DNA of 44,765 nucleotides from NCBI RefSeq assembly GCF_021412585.1, contig NZ_JAKCMI010000008.1, forward strand, positions 1 through 44,765, given 5' to 3'. Under the pieces are notes generated by a model. It did not search any database, had not been told where the DNA came from, and worked only from the letters and a program-made list of their open reading frames with translations. The translations under genes and the position numbers were made by a program. How positions within the stretch are numbered: position 1 is the first letter of the stretch; every line of letters starts with the position of its first letter. The stretch is from Halomonas alkalisoli. Lineage in GTDB: Bacteria; Pseudomonadota; Gammaproteobacteria; Pseudomonadales; Halomonadaceae. Of the stretch, positions 1 to 8,107 are shown in pieces.

Positions 1-596
1 ATGGGCTTCTTCTTGGCCTTCATGATGTCGGGCAGCTTGGCGTAGCGCGGCTCGTTGAGGCGCAGGTCGGTGGTGACGATAGCCGGCAGGGTCAGCTCGA
101 CGGTCTGCAGGCCGCCGTCAATCTCACGGGTCACCTGCAGCTTGTCTCCGTCGACCACGACTTCCGAGGCGAAGGTGGCCTGGGGCAGGCCGGCGAGTGC
201 GGCCAGCATCTGGCCGGTCTGGTTGTTATCGGTGTCGATGGCCTGCTTGCCGAGGATCGTGAGACCCGGCTGCTCCTCCTCGACCACCTTGGCCAGCAGC
301 TTGGCCACGGCCAGCGACTCGACGCGCTCATCGGTTTCGACATGAATGGCACGGTCGGCGCCCAACGCCAGGGCGGTACGCAGCTGCTCCTGGGCGGCCT
401 TGGGGCCGATGGTTACTGCCACGACCTCAGTGGCCACGCCATTTCCCTTCAGCCGCACCGCCTCTTCCACGGCGATCTCGCAGAAGGGGTTCATGGCCAT
501 CTTGACGTTGGTGAGGTCAACGTCGGAATGATCCGCCTTGACGCGGATCTTGACGTTGTAGTCGATGACGCGTTTGACCGCGACGAGGATCTTCAT
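1..596 (-). CDS. etfB: Electron transfer flavoprotein beta subunit, partial at window edge
   Basis: The reading frame starts at an ATG at 596 with an AGGAGAGAA-type ribosome site and runs off the left edge, giving 198 residues of a protein that is normally about 250. It opens [14 protein letters not shown] and contains [15 protein letters not shown] and the ETF-beta-like stretch around [23 protein letters not shown], all typical of EtfB. In this family the beta subunit holds AMP, pairs with EtfA around an FAD, and carries electrons from flavin dehydrogenases to the quinone pool. EtfA would be expected just outside the window. The gene lies 20 bp downstream of fpr on the same strand, at the end of the flavoprotein/ferredoxin array. 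It may serve that array, or it may be the housekeeping ETF. Confidence 0.93.
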   Translation of the reverse strand, partial: MKILVAVKRVIDYNVKIRVKADHSDVDLTNVKMAMNPFCEIAVEEAVRLKGNGVATEVVAVTIGPKAAQEQLRTALALGADRAIHVETDERVESLAVAKLLAKVVEEEQPGLTILGKQAIDTDNNQTGQMLAALAGLPQATFASEVVVDGDKLQVTREIDGGLQTVELTLPAIVTTDLRLNEPRYAKLPDIMKAKKKP

Positions 597-616
597 GGTT
601 CTCTCCTGGCTGTCAC

Positions 617-1396
617 TCACTTTTCGACGAAGGCCCGCTCGATCACGTAATCCCCCGGCTCGCCCTGCTGTGGGCTGGCCTCGAAGCCCAGGTCGTCGAG
701 CATGGCGGTAAGGTCGTCGAGCATGCCGGGGCTGCCGCACAGCATCACCCGGTCGCTCTCGCGGTTGAGCTGGGGCAGGCCGATGTCGGCGCACAGCTTG
801 CCGCTCTCGATCAGCGACGTGATGCGTCCCTGGTGGCGGAACGGCTCGCGGGTCACCGTGGGGTAGTAGATCAGCTTGTCGCGGATCGCCTCGCCGAGAA
901 ATTCATGCTCGGGAAGCTCCCGTGTGATGTGGTCGTGATAGGCCAGCTCGCTGGCGTAACGCACGCAATGCACCAGCACGACCTTGTCGAAGCGCTCGTA
1001 GACCTCCGGGTCCTTGATGATGCTCATGAAGGGCGCCAGGCCAGTGCCCGTGCTGAGCAGGTAGAGATGCTTGGCCGGGGTCAGGTCATGGACCACCAGG
1101 GTACCCACCGGCTTGCGGCTCACCATGATCTGGTCGCCCTCCTTGAGGTGCTGCAGGCGCGAGGTGAGCGGGCCGTCGGGCACCTTGATGCTCAGGAACT
1201 CGAGGTAGTCGTCGTGGTTGGCGCTGACGATGCTGTAGGCACGCATCAGCGGCTTGCCCGCAACCTCGAGGCCGATCATCACGAAGTGACCGTTCTCGAA
1301 GCGCAGCGCCTGGTCGCGGGTGGTGCGGAAGCTGAACAGGGTGTCGTTCCAGTGGTGGACGCTCAGTACGTCGGCGGTTCCGATAGCAGCAGCCAT
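617..1396 (-). CDS. fpr: Ferredoxin--NADP+ reductase (Fpr type)
   Basis: A 259-residue FAD-dependent reductase that moves electrons between NADPH and ferredoxin or flavodoxin in the cytoplasm. The FAD-binding RAYSIVSA motif (RxYS), the [12 protein letters not shown] nucleotide-binding turn, the LCGSPGM motif and the ending VIERAFVEK are those of bacterial subclass-I Fpr, whose usual length is 257-260. An upstream in-frame ATG at 1417 exists, but the ATG at 1396 has GGAGGAAAG seven bases before it, so I use 1396. It sits 60 bp after the YeiH-like exporter and 20 bp before etfB. Two ferredoxin genes lie in the same array, so a role in reducing or oxidising them is an obvious inference. Confidence 0.95.
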   Translation of the reverse strand: MAAAIGTADVLSVHHWNDTLFSFRTTRDQALRFENGHFVMIGLEVAGKPLMRAYSIVSANHDDYLEFLSIKVPDGPLTSRLQHLKEGDQIMVSRKPVGTLVVHDLTPAKHLYLLSTGTGLAPFMSIIKDPEVYERFDKVVLVHCVRYASELAYHDHITRELPEHEFLGEAIRDKLIYYPTVTREPFRHQGRITSLIESGKLCADIGLPQLNRESDRVMLCGSPGMLDDLTAMLDDLGFEASPQQGEPGDYVIERAFVEK

Positions 1397-1456
1397 GGGC
1401 TTTCCTCCAGTCGTCATGCATCGAAGCGATGCGGGGGTAAAGGCTTGTCGTTGAAT

Positions 1457-2467
1457 TCAGGCCACCGGCAGCAGCGCCAGTAGACCCACTACCGTCAGTG
1501 CCAGCCCGGCGCTCAGGGCACAGAGCAGCGACAGCGGGCGCCAACCCTGGCCCAGCAGGTCGCGCACCGAGGTACGCATGCCCAGCGCCGCCATGGTCAC
1601 CAGCAGGCACCACTGGGAGGCACTGATCATTAGCTCCCTCAGCCCCGGCGTCAGTAGCCCCAGGCTGTTGGCAGCGAACAACGCCACGAAGCCGAGCAGG
1701 AACCAGGGGAATTCGCCGGTGCCGCTCTCGCCGCGCCGCAGCAGCACGCCGAGCAGCAGCACCAGCGGGACGAGCAGAGCCACGCGCAGCAGCTTGGTCA
1801 GCGTCGCCACGTCGCCGGCGGCATCCGAGACGAGATAGCCCGCCCCCGCCGCCTGGGCCACGTCGTGAATGGTGGCGCCGAGGAACAGGCCGCTGGCGAC
1901 ATCGCCATAGCCGAGCAGCGCGGTCAGTGGCGGCAGGCCAAGCATGGCGGCGGTGCCCAGCGCCGTGACGCACACCACCACGCCGAGCAGGCGGCGCTCC
2001 TCGAGGCGCCCGGCGGGCAGCACGGCAGCCACCGCTACCGCCGCCGATACGCCGCAGATCGCCACCGCTGCGCCGGCCACCAGGCTGTGCAACGTCGGCA
2101 ACCCTAGCCAGCGGCCCAGCCACAGCGCCGCGCCGATGGTCAGCGGTACGCTGGTAAGCACCACCGCCAGCGGCAGCCAGCCGACTTCCTGCAACTGGGC
2201 GAGGCCGATGCGAGCCCCGAGCAGGGCGACACCCAGGCGCAGCACACGCCGCGCGCAGAAGCCGATCCCGGGCTGCAGGCGTGCCTCTCCGGCCTGGCCA
2301 GAGAAGCCGAAGCCCAGAAGCAGGGCGAGCAGCAGCGCCGGGGCGCCGTAATGCTCGGCCAGGAAACTCCCGGCCAGCGCCAGCACGCCACACAAGGCCA
2401 CCCCGGGATAGAGGTGCTTGAGCGCGGCCCAGGACGGCGCCAATGCGAGCGGAACGGGGGCGCTCAT
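1457..2467 (-). CDS. YeiH/UPF0324 family putative sulfate exporter
   Basis: A 336-residue, strongly hydrophobic inner-membrane protein with about ten membrane segments. It carries the family signatures RVLRLGVALLGARI, AICGVSAAVA and GATIHDVAQAAGAGY. The family (PF03601) is annotated as putative sulfate exporters because some members sit beside sulfonate-degradation genes, but direct transport data are scarce. The start ATG at 2467 shares one base with the TAA of the upstream DUF971 gene (TAATG), so the two are translationally coupled. In this locus it follows an Apr-like flavoprotein set and a sulfonate/nitrate-type ABC importer. Export of an oxidised sulfur product is a reasonable hypothesis, not shown by the sequence. 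Confidence 0.88.
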   Translation of the reverse strand: MSAPVPLALAPSWAALKHLYPGVALCGVLALAGSFLAEHYGAPALLLALLLGFGFSGQAGEARLQPGIGFCARRVLRLGVALLGARIGLAQLQEVGWLPLAVVLTSVPLTIGAALWLGRWLGLPTLHSLVAGAAVAICGVSAAVAVAAVLPAGRLEERRLLGVVVCVTALGTAAMLGLPPLTALLGYGDVASGLFLGATIHDVAQAAGAGYLVSDAAGDVATLTKLLRVALLVPLVLLLGVLLRRGESGTGEFPWFLLGFVALFAANSLGLLTPGLRELMISASQWCLLVTMAALGMRTSVRDLLGQGWRPLSLLCALSAGLALTVVGLLALLPVA

Positions 2468-2799
2468 TACACCGTCTCGCCCAGTTCGCGCAGGTAGGCC
2501 CAGGGAAAGACGCCGCGGCTGTGGCCGTCGGAGAAGAACAGCTGCAGGCCGCTGACACCGAAGGGCTTGGCGTCGACCACGGTGATGTCGGCGTCGTACA
2601 GCGCCAGGCGGCCGCTGCGCTTGGCATGCAGGCAGCTGGAGCAGGCACAGGCGGCCCGCAGCGCCAGGCAGGAGAGCCTGTCCGTGCGGCCATCCGGCCA
2701 GCGGATCTCCACCTCCCGCGTGCGACGGTTCAGGTGAAGGCCGTCGGGCGGGGCGATGGTGTGACGAGAATCTTCCGGTGAGTTGGCAATGGCAGTCAT
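2467..2799 (-). CDS. DUF971 (GBBH-like N-terminal domain) protein
   Basis: A 110-residue protein made almost entirely of the DUF971 domain. That domain is also the N-terminal zinc-binding domain of gamma-butyrobetaine hydroxylase. Visible hallmarks are LHLNRRTREVEIRWPDG near the start, the Cys/His cluster CACSSCLH (about residues 50-57), and the ending GVFPWAYLREL. In stand-alone form the function is unsettled; some relatives are linked to Fe-S assembly. AGGAGGT lies just upstream of the ATG. Its stop overlaps the start of the YeiH-like gene. Placement between a ferredoxin and the exporter suggests an accessory role in the Apr-like redox module. Confidence 0.85.
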   Translation of the reverse strand: MTAIANSPEDSRHTIAPPDGLHLNRRTREVEIRWPDGRTDRLSCLALRAACACSSCLHAKRSGRLALYDADITVVDAKPFGVSGLQLFFSDGHSRGVFPWAYLRELGETV

Positions 2800-2818
2800 G
2801 GCGACCTCCTGGTGTCAG

Positions 2819-2863
2819 ATCCGTGAGACTTATATCCGTGAAACTTATATTCGTGAAACAAGG
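2819..2863. repeat. Three tandem 15-bp units
   Basis: Three head-to-tail copies of a 15-bp unit of the form ATCCGTGARACTTAT lie at 2819-2833, 2834-2848 and 2849-2863. The first two differ at one base and the third is degenerate. The array sits directly upstream of the DUF971 ribosome site and spans the stop of the possible small gene at 2845-3021. It could be slippage-generated spacing or a repeated operator; nothing in the sequence decides between these. Confidence 0.75.
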
Positions 2864-3021
2864 GGCAGCCGGTCGCGCAGGCACAGCATCGGCACCTCCG
2901 CGAGCGGGGCGGGAACGGTCACGTCGACCATCGGCCGGGCGCTGTCATTGACGCTGGCGCCCAGCACGACGACCAGCAGCGCGAAACGTACGCGGCAACT
3001 CGTCATGACAAGTTGGCGCAT
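2845..3021 (-). CDS. Possible small secreted or membrane-anchored protein (58 aa)
   Basis: A 58-codon frame begins three bases after the fdxA stop and ends in TAA inside the 15-bp repeats. The N-terminus is basic and then hydrophobic (RVRFALLVVVLGASVNDSA), like a signal peptide or single membrane anchor. It is followed by a short proline- and valine-rich tail with one cysteine. I do not recognise a family. In its favour are the close spacing in a uniform minus-strand operon and the signal-like start. Against it are its shortness, the lack of a strong ribosome site, and an alternative internal ATG. It fills what would otherwise be a 225-bp gap between fdxA and the DUF971 gene. Confidence 0.35.
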   Translation of the reverse strand: MRQLVMTSCRVRFALLVVVLGASVNDSARPMVDVTVPAPLAEVPMLCLRDRLPLVSRI

Positions 3022-3024
3022 GCC

Positions 3025-3348
3025 TCAACGCTCCAGGTACTGCAGCTTCTCCCCCCGATCGACCCAGACGTCGGCCTCCCCCAGCGGCAGGCGGGTCTCA
3101 CGGATCACCGGCCACACCTGGGCGAGTTCGGCGTTGATCTCGAGGAAGTGCGCCTGATCTGGCGGCAGTTGGTCGTCGGCATAGATCGCATCCGCCGGAC
3201 ACTCCGGCACGCACAGGGAGCAGTCGATGCACTCCACCGGGTCGATGACGAGGAAGTTGGGCCCTTCGTGGAAGCAGTCCACCGGGCATACCTCGACGCA
3301 GTCGGTGTATTTGCAGCGGATGCAGTTTTCTGTGACGACGTAAGTCAT
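3025..3348 (-). CDS. fdxA: 7Fe ferredoxin FdxA
   Basis: A 107-residue soluble electron carrier of the [3Fe-4S][4Fe-4S] type. The N-terminal cysteine pattern [17 protein letters not shown] is followed by the second cluster motif [12 protein letters not shown] near residues 40-51. The C-terminal tail containing WPVIRETR and the ending GEKLQYLER match FdxA of proteobacteria, whose length is 107. The ATG at 3348 is preceded by GGAGATAAG. It lies 98 bp after the HEAT-repeat gene on the same strand. Together with the AprB-like ferredoxin and Fpr it offers a plausible route between the flavoprotein and NADP(H), although FdxA is also a common housekeeping carrier. Confidence 0.95.
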   Translation of the reverse strand: MTYVVTENCIRCKYTDCVEVCPVDCFHEGPNFLVIDPVECIDCSLCVPECPADAIYADDQLPPDQAHFLEINAELAQVWPVIRETRLPLGEADVWVDRGEKLQYLER

Positions 3349-3446
3349 GGTCTTATCTCCTCAAGCACGCAGCGGGGTCCGGCCAGGCAGCGTGCCACCT
3401 GGCCATCATGCGAAGCGTTTCATGCCAATTCCGGGCGAAAGCTGGT

Positions 3447-4406
3447 TCAGGCAGCGTTGTCGAGCTGCGACTGCGCCCAGCGCGCCAGCTTGCGCACGTC
3501 CGGATCCGGATCGTCGAGAGCCAGCTCGATGAACGGGCGGCACTCCGGCTCGGCGATGGCGCCGAGCGCGCCGATGGCCGCCTTGCGCAAATTGCTCATG
3601 GGGTCCCGGGCGCACTCACCCAGCGCCGGTACGGCTGCCACTACGCGCAGCTTGCCCATGGCCTCGGCGGCTTTCTCACGCACCTGCCAGGTAGCGTCGC
3701 GGCTGGCAACGATCAGCGACTCGAGCCCGGCCTGGTAGTCGAGCTTGCCGATGCCGATGGCAGCCTCGCAGCGCACCTGCCAGTGCGGATCGCCAAGGAT
3801 CGTCACCAGCGGTGGCCCCACCCGCTCACGCGCCGCATAGACCAGGGAGCCGGCCGCGGCGCGGCGCACCTCGGGGTCGGCATCGCACTTGGCGCGGTCG
3901 ATCAGTGCCGGCAGGTTTTCCTCGGCCTTGAGCCAGCCGAGCACGCCCACCGCCTCGCGGCGAACGCGGGCATCCTCATCGCTCAGGCGCTGCAGCGCCG
4001 GGGTCTGGGCTGCCACAACGCGCAGCGGCTTGAGCGCCCGCAGGATGCCGGCCACCACGAAGGGATCGTCGCTGCGCTCCAGTGCGGCGAGCAGCGGCGG
4101 TGCGACGTTGGGGTCCTTGAGGTCGGCCAGGGCGTGGGCGGCGGCGTTGCGCACCACCTCGTCGCCATCGCTCAATGCCGCCAGCAGCGAGTCGGCGATA
4201 TCTTCGGCATCGAACTCATCGACCACCTTGGCCGCTTCCTGGCGCACCGCGGCGTCATCGTCCTTGAGTGCCTGGATCAACAGCTCGGCGGCCTCGGGCT
4301 CGCCCGAATCGACCAGCGCCAGCACCGCGACGCGGCGAATGCCGGGGTCCGGGTCGGTGAGCTTGTCGGCGATGTCCTGCAGCTCGGGATCGTCGTAGCG
4401 TTTCAT
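3447..4406 (-). CDS. HEAT-repeat protein (PBS-lyase-type repeats)
   Basis: A 319-residue cytoplasmic protein built from about ten consecutive helical repeats of roughly 31 residues with a DPDPxVRxxAAxALG-like consensus. Clear units are DPDPGIRRVAVLALVD, DDDAAVRQEAAKVV, DGDEVVRNAAAHALA, DADPEVRRAAAGSL and DPDPDVRKLARWA. HEAT solenoids are protein-binding scaffolds, and the PBS-lyase subclass often sits next to Fe-S or flavin enzymes. Nothing marks it as an enzyme. GAGGTGA, overlapping the stop of the upstream ferredoxin, serves the ATG at 4406, so it is coupled to that gene. I infer an assembly or scaffold role for the Apr-like flavoprotein/ferredoxin pair; its partner is not known. Confidence 0.88.
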   Translation of the reverse strand: MKRYDDPELQDIADKLTDPDPGIRRVAVLALVDSGEPEAAELLIQALKDDDAAVRQEAAKVVDEFDAEDIADSLLAALSDGDEVVRNAAAHALADLKDPNVAPPLLAALERSDDPFVVAGILRALKPLRVVAAQTPALQRLSDEDARVRREAVGVLGWLKAEENLPALIDRAKCDADPEVRRAAAGSLVYAARERVGPPLVTILGDPHWQVRCEAAIGIGKLDYQAGLESLIVASRDATWQVREKAAEAMGKLRVVAAVPALGECARDPMSNLRKAAIGALGAIAEPECRPFIELALDDPDPDVRKLARWAQSQLDNAA

Positions 4407-4409
4407 GGC

Positions 4410-4643
4410 TCACCTCAGCAGATAGGGGATTTCGACCTTGACGGCATCGGTCGGACAGTCGGCCTCGCAGGGCATGCAGTACCAGCATTCGTCGTAGCGC
4501 ATATGCGCCTTGCCGGTGGCCGGATTGATCCACAGCACGTCGAGCGGGCAGACGTCGATGCACACGGTGCAGCCCTTGTCGGCGATGCACTTGTCCTCGT
4601 CGACGATCACCGGGACGCTGGTGCGTTGCGTTGCAGTCGGCAT
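4410..4643 (-). CDS. AprB-like 2[4Fe-4S] ferredoxin
   Basis: A 77-residue ferredoxin with two four-cysteine motifs: CIADKGCTVCIDVCP (about residues 19-33) and CWYCMPCEADCP (about residues 53-64). The first motif has an enlarged loop after its first cysteine, and a tryptophan lies inside the second. Both recall the beta subunit of adenylylsulfate reductase, but the long C-terminal tail by which AprB wraps AprA is missing (AprB is about 150 residues). It is 41 bp downstream of the flavoprotein gene and three bases upstream of the HEAT gene. The likely role is the electron-transfer subunit of that flavoprotein. An independent ferredoxin is the alternative. Confidence 0.88.
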   Translation of the reverse strand: MPTATQRTSVPVIVDEDKCIADKGCTVCIDVCPLDVLWINPATGKAHMRYDECWYCMPCEADCPTDAVKVEIPYLLR

Positions 4644-4684
4644 GGTTTCCTCTCCTCGAATTCGGTTGTTCGCGCCTTGGGGTC

Positions 4685-6418
4685 TCAGGCGTTGGCGGCC
4701 TTCTGCACACGCAGCTTCTGGTAGGCGTCCTTCTCCTCGCCGAGCTCGACGATGTAGGGCGCCACCGGGCGCTTGCCGTGGGCCATGTTGCCGTTCTCGT
4801 CCTTGTACAGACGGGTATGGCAGAACCAGTCGGCATCGTTCTGCTCCGGGCAGTCGACGCGATAGTGGTAGAGCCCCCAGCGCGACTCGGTGCGATAGAG
4901 CGAGGCGCGGGCGGCCATCTCGGCGCAGTCGATGATCGAGTGCACTTCCAGCGCACGCAGCAGCTCGTGGGGGTCGGTGGCCTGCAGGAGGTGCAGGTCA
5001 TCACGCACGGCGAGAATGCGCTGCAGGCCAATCTCCATCTTCTTGGTCACCTTGGGCGGCTGCAGGTAGTCGTTGACCAGGCGGCGCACCTTGTACTCCA
5101 TCTGCGACGGAGGGATGCCATCGGCCACCTTGAGCGGCGCCTGGATGCGTTCGAGCTCCGCGGCGATGAAAGCCTCGTCGAGGGCCGGCAGGTCGCGCTC
5201 CTTGGCGAAGGCAGCCGCACTCTCACCGCAGATCTGGCCGTAGACGAAGGCGCCGAGCATGTAGGCATGGGCCACCGAGGCCATGTCGCCAGCCCCGAAA
5301 AGGCCCGGCACGGTAGTGGCTCCGGTCTCGTCGACCCACACGCCCGAAGCGGAGTGTCCCGAGCAAAAGCCGACCTCGGAGATGTGCATCTCCACCATGT
5401 TCTGGCGGTAGTTGGTCTCACGGCCGTCGTGAAAACGACCGCGCGAGGGCCGCTCATTGGTGTGCAGGACGGTCTCGATCTCCTGGATCGTTTCCTCGGC
5501 CAGGTGATCGAGCTTGAGGAACACCGGGCCATTGCCACCCTCCAGCTCCTTGAAGAACTCCAGCATCATCTGGCCCGACCAGTAGTCGCACTCGATGAAA
5601 CGCTCGCCCTGGGAATTGGCGGTGAAACCGCCGAGCGGGCCTGTCACGTAGGCACAGGCCGGGCCGTTGTAGTCCTTGAGCAGCGGATTGATCTGGAAGC
5701 ACTCGAGGTTCGCCAGGTCCGCTCCGACGTGATAGGCCATGGCGTGGCCATCGCCGTTGTTGGCGGGGTTCTCGTAGGTACCGAACAGGTAGCCCGAGGT
5801 CGGCAGGCCGATGCGTCCGGCGGCCCCGGTGGCCATGATCACCGCCTTGGCGCGGATGATGATCGGCTCCGCGGTGCGGGTATTGACGCCGACCATTCCG
5901 GCGATGCGGCCATCGGCGTCCTTGAGCAGGCGGGTGGCCTGGTAGCGGTTCTCTATCTGCACCCGGTTGCGACGCAGGCGACGGTAGAGGATCTTCTTGA
6001 CGTTGTGGCCCTCCGGCATCGGCAGCACGTAGGTGCCGAGGTGGTGGACCTTCTTCATGTCGTAGTCGCCGGTCTCATCCTTCTGGAAGTGCACCCCCCA
6101 GGAGTCGAGCTTCTCGATCATCGGGAAGGAGCGCTGGGCATAGGCCATCAGTGCCGGCTGGTGGACGATACCGTCGTTGGCGATAGTGATCTCCTTGACG
6201 TACTGCTCAGGCGTCGAATGGCCGGGGACGATGGCGTTGTTGAGCCCGTCCATGCCCATGGAGATGGCGCCGCTGCGCTTGACGTTGGCCTTCTCCAGCA
6301 GCATGACCTTGAGGCTCGGGTCCTGCTCCTTGGCGGTGACGGCCGCCATGGGGCCGGCGGTTCCGCCGCCAATGACCAGCACGTCGGTGTCGATGACGGG
6401 AATGTTGCTTACGTTCAT
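4685..6418 (-). CDS. FAD-dependent oxidoreductase, AprA-like member of the FrdA/SdhA superfamily
   Basis: A 577-residue flavoprotein. The dinucleotide fold is VIGGGTAGPMAA (residues 15-26). Next comes LEKANVKRSGAISMGMDGLN (42-60), which mirrors the AprA segment after the FAD fold and lacks the histidine that holds FAD covalently in SdhA/FrdA. CSGHSASGVWV near residue 352 resembles the AprA active-site segment with its histidine. TVPGLFGAGDMA (369-380) is the second FAD contact. It is somewhat shorter than AprA (about 620-660). The start ATG overlaps the gntR stop (ATGA), with GGAGGAATC inside gntR. Database labels for such proteins are often fumarate reductase/succinate dehydrogenase, but the neighbours are transport, ferredoxin and ETF genes and there is no membrane anchor. 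The substrate is unknown; sulfur-compound oxidation or reduction is an inference. Confidence 0.87.
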   Translation of the reverse strand: MNVSNIPVIDTDVLVIGGGTAGPMAAVTAKEQDPSLKVMLLEKANVKRSGAISMGMDGLNNAIVPGHSTPEQYVKEITIANDGIVHQPALMAYAQRSFPMIEKLDSWGVHFQKDETGDYDMKKVHHLGTYVLPMPEGHNVKKILYRRLRRNRVQIENRYQATRLLKDADGRIAGMVGVNTRTAEPIIIRAKAVIMATGAAGRIGLPTSGYLFGTYENPANNGDGHAMAYHVGADLANLECFQINPLLKDYNGPACAYVTGPLGGFTANSQGERFIECDYWSGQMMLEFFKELEGGNGPVFLKLDHLAEETIQEIETVLHTNERPSRGRFHDGRETNYRQNMVEMHISEVGFCSGHSASGVWVDETGATTVPGLFGAGDMASVAHAYMLGAFVYGQICGESAAAFAKERDLPALDEAFIAAELERIQAPLKVADGIPPSQMEYKVRRLVNDYLQPPKVTKKMEIGLQRILAVRDDLHLLQATDPHELLRALEVHSIIDCAEMAARASLYRTESRWGLYHYRVDCPEQNDADWFCHTRLYKDENGNMAHGKRPVAPYIVELGEEKDAYQKLRVQKAANA

Positions 6419-7173
6419 GATTCCTCCGATTTCCGATCCACTCGGAATTGGTATTTGAAGGCGTCCCCGCGAAAGCAGAGGTACTCGAAGTCGACCGGCC
6501 GACCGGCCCGGTCATAGGTCAGCCGCTCGACGCGCAGAACGGGCTCACCCATCCTGAGGTAGAGATGCTGCTGGGTTTCCTCGTCGCAGAGGGTGGAGTC
6601 GATGGCGATATCCGCCGCGCCCAAGAGAATGGCAAAACGGTTCTCCAACATCGGGAAGATGTCGCCGGAGAGATCCTGACCGAACAGCCGCCGGCCGATG
6701 TCCATGGGGAAGTAGCTGCTCTCCAGCGAGACCGGCTCGCGGTTGAGGTAGCGCACCCGCTTCACCTCCACCACGGCGTCCCCGGAGCGCAGCCCGAGTG
6801 CGGCGGCCACCGCCTTGCCCGGCTTGCACTCCTGGATCGACAGCAGCCGAGCGGTGGCTTCATAGCCTTGCGCCGCCATCGCCTCGCCGAAGCCCTGCAG
6901 GCGCTGCACGTTCTGCACTGCCTTGGGCTTGCTGACGAAGGTGCCCTTGCCCTGGGCAGAAAACACCAGCCCCTCGTTGTGCAGGTCGCGCAGGGCCTGG
7001 CGAATGGTGATGCGGCTCACGCCAAAGCTCTTCATCAGCGCGTTTTCCGACGGCAGCCGCTCATGGGGCGAGTAGCCGCCCTCGAGGATGTTGCGACGCA
7101 GGGTGTCGCGGATCTGCACGTAGAGCGGCTGTGGCGAGTCGCCCGGTTGTAGCTTGAGTTCCTGGCTCTTCAT
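6415..7173 (-). CDS. GntR/UTRA (HutC-subfamily) transcriptional regulator
   Basis: A 252-residue regulator. Residues about 15-80 form the GntR winged helix (PLYVQIRDTLRRNI, ERLPSENALMKSFGVSRITIRQALRDL, GKGTFVS). The rest is a UTRA effector domain (ARLLSIQECKPG, VVEVKRVRY, VSLESSYFP, VLRVERLTYDRAGRPVDFEY). HutC-type members usually repress the linked transport and catabolic genes and release DNA on binding a small pathway ligand. The gene lies between the ABC transporter genes and the flavoprotein, with a 4-bp overlap to the latter. A perfect 14-bp palindrome is 17 bp upstream of its start. It is therefore the likely local sensor of the compound handled by this locus. Confidence 0.93.
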   Translation of the reverse strand: MKSQELKLQPGDSPQPLYVQIRDTLRRNILEGGYSPHERLPSENALMKSFGVSRITIRQALRDLHNEGLVFSAQGKGTFVSKPKAVQNVQRLQGFGEAMAAQGYEATARLLSIQECKPGKAVAAALGLRSGDAVVEVKRVRYLNREPVSLESSYFPMDIGRRLFGQDLSGDIFPMLENRFAILLGAADIAIDSTLCDEETQQHLYLRMGEPVLRVERLTYDRAGRPVDFEYLCFRGDAFKYQFRVDRKSEES

Positions 7174-7189
7174 GGTCGTTGCCTCTTGT

Positions 7190-7203
7190 CATGACATGTC
7201 ATG
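7190..7203. promoter_or_regulatory. 14-bp perfect palindrome upstream of gntR, candidate operator
   Basis: CATGACATGTCATG is a perfect palindrome in the 64-bp gap between the ATPase stop and the gntR start. It fits a dimeric regulator site placed to block gntR and flavoprotein transcription. The 8-mer GTCATGTC that overlaps it also occurs at 9130-9137 in front of the permease gene, supporting a shared regulator. The sequence does not match the usual HutC core GTnTAnAC, so assignment to this GntR protein is by position only. Confidence 0.5.
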
Positions 7204-7237
7204 TCGTGTGAACGACAAGGGCATGCCGAACTCCGGT

Positions 7238-8107
7238 TTAGCTCGCCTGGTTCTGCTGCTCGAAGGCGCGCAGCGTCTGCTCGCGGATCAATGCCAAACA
7301 CTCGCGCTTGACCACCATGAACGCTGCCGTGGTCAGCAGTTCCTGAGTACGCGGGCGCGGCAACCGCACGGGTATGTCGGCGATGATTCGCCCCGGGCTC
7401 GCGCTCATGACCACGATGCGGTCGGAGAGGAACACCGCTTCGTCGATGTCATGGGTGACGAACAGCACCGTGTTCTTGAACTCGCTCCAGATCTCGAGCA
7501 GGTTCTCCTGCATCATGCTGCGGGTCTGGGCATCCAGCGCCCCGAAGGGTTCATCCATCAGCAGAACGCTGGGATAGTTGGCCAGTGCCCGGGCGATCCC
7601 CACACGCTGCTGCATGCCACCGGAGAGCGTGGAGGGATAGGCGTTGGCATAGCGCGACAGCCCTACCAGTGAGAGAAAGGTGCTCGCCACGCTGTCGGCC
7701 TCCCGCGAACTCACACCCGCCATCAGCGGGCCGAAGGCGACGTTCTGTTTCACCGTCTTCCACGGAAACAGCGAATGCTGCTGAAAGACCATGCCGCGGT
7801 CGGGCCCTGGCTTGGCAACCGCCTGACCATCGAGCAACACTTCGCCCCGGGCCGGTTTGACGAAGCCGGCCACGCTGTTCATCAGGGTCGACTTGCCGCA
7901 GCCGGAGGGGCCCAGCAGCGAGACGAACTCGCCCGGCTGGATTTCGAGGCTGGCGTCTTCCACCGCGAGGTGGGGGCCATTGGTGGTGGCAAAGACGATA
8001 TCCATGTCGCGCACGCTGATCCTGCCCTTCCCCCCCACCGTGCGCGGACGGTAGCTGTGAGGGTGCTCGACGACAGCGGCGCGGTTGAGTCGGGTCGTGG
8101 TCATCAT
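7238..8107 (-). CDS. ABC transporter ATPase, nitrate/sulfonate/taurine class
   Basis: A 289-residue ATP-binding subunit of the SsuB/TauB/NrtD type. Walker A is GPSGCGKST, the signature is LSGGMQQRVGIARAL, and Walker B is SVLLMDEPFGALD followed by the D-loop; the switch histidine is in FVTHDIDEA. An N-terminal extension of about 35 residues precedes the domain. The start at 8107 forms ATGATG overlapping the TGA of the permease gene, so the two are translationally coupled. It powers import of the solute delivered by the binding protein at 9481-10863. Its class covers nitrate, sulfonates, taurine, cyanate and pyrimidine precursors, so the class does not fix the substrate. Confidence 0.93.
   Translation of the reverse strand: MMTTTRLNRAAVVEHPHSYRPRTVGGKGRISVRDMDIVFATTNGPHLAVEDASLEIQPGEFVSLLGPSGCGKSTLMNSVAGFVKPARGEVLLDGQAVAKPGPDRGMVFQQHSLFPWKTVKQNVAFGPLMAGVSSREADSVASTFLSLVGLSRYANAYPSTLSGGMQQRVGIARALANYPSVLLMDEPFGALDAQTRSMMQENLLEIWSEFKNTVLFVTHDIDEAVFLSDRIVVMSASPGRIIADIPVRLPRPRTQELLTTAAFMVVKRECLALIREQTLRAFEQQNQAS

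Noticed and set aside
1086..2693. 535-codon minus-strand frame across fpr and the YeiH-like gene
   Set aside because: It is an out-of-frame shadow rich in Arg, Ala and Gly; the true genes in the other frame have clear family motifs and ribosome sites.
2468..2884. N-terminal extension of the YeiH-like frame upstream to 2884
   Set aside because: The extension overlaps the whole DUF971 gene out of frame and includes the 15-bp repeats. The ATG at 2467 with the TAATG overlap is the natural start.
4685..6418. Calling the flavoprotein SdhA or FrdA
   Set aside because: The covalent-FAD histidine motif is absent, no SdhB/C/D partners are present, and the segment after the dinucleotide fold and the ferredoxin partner look like AprA/AprB.
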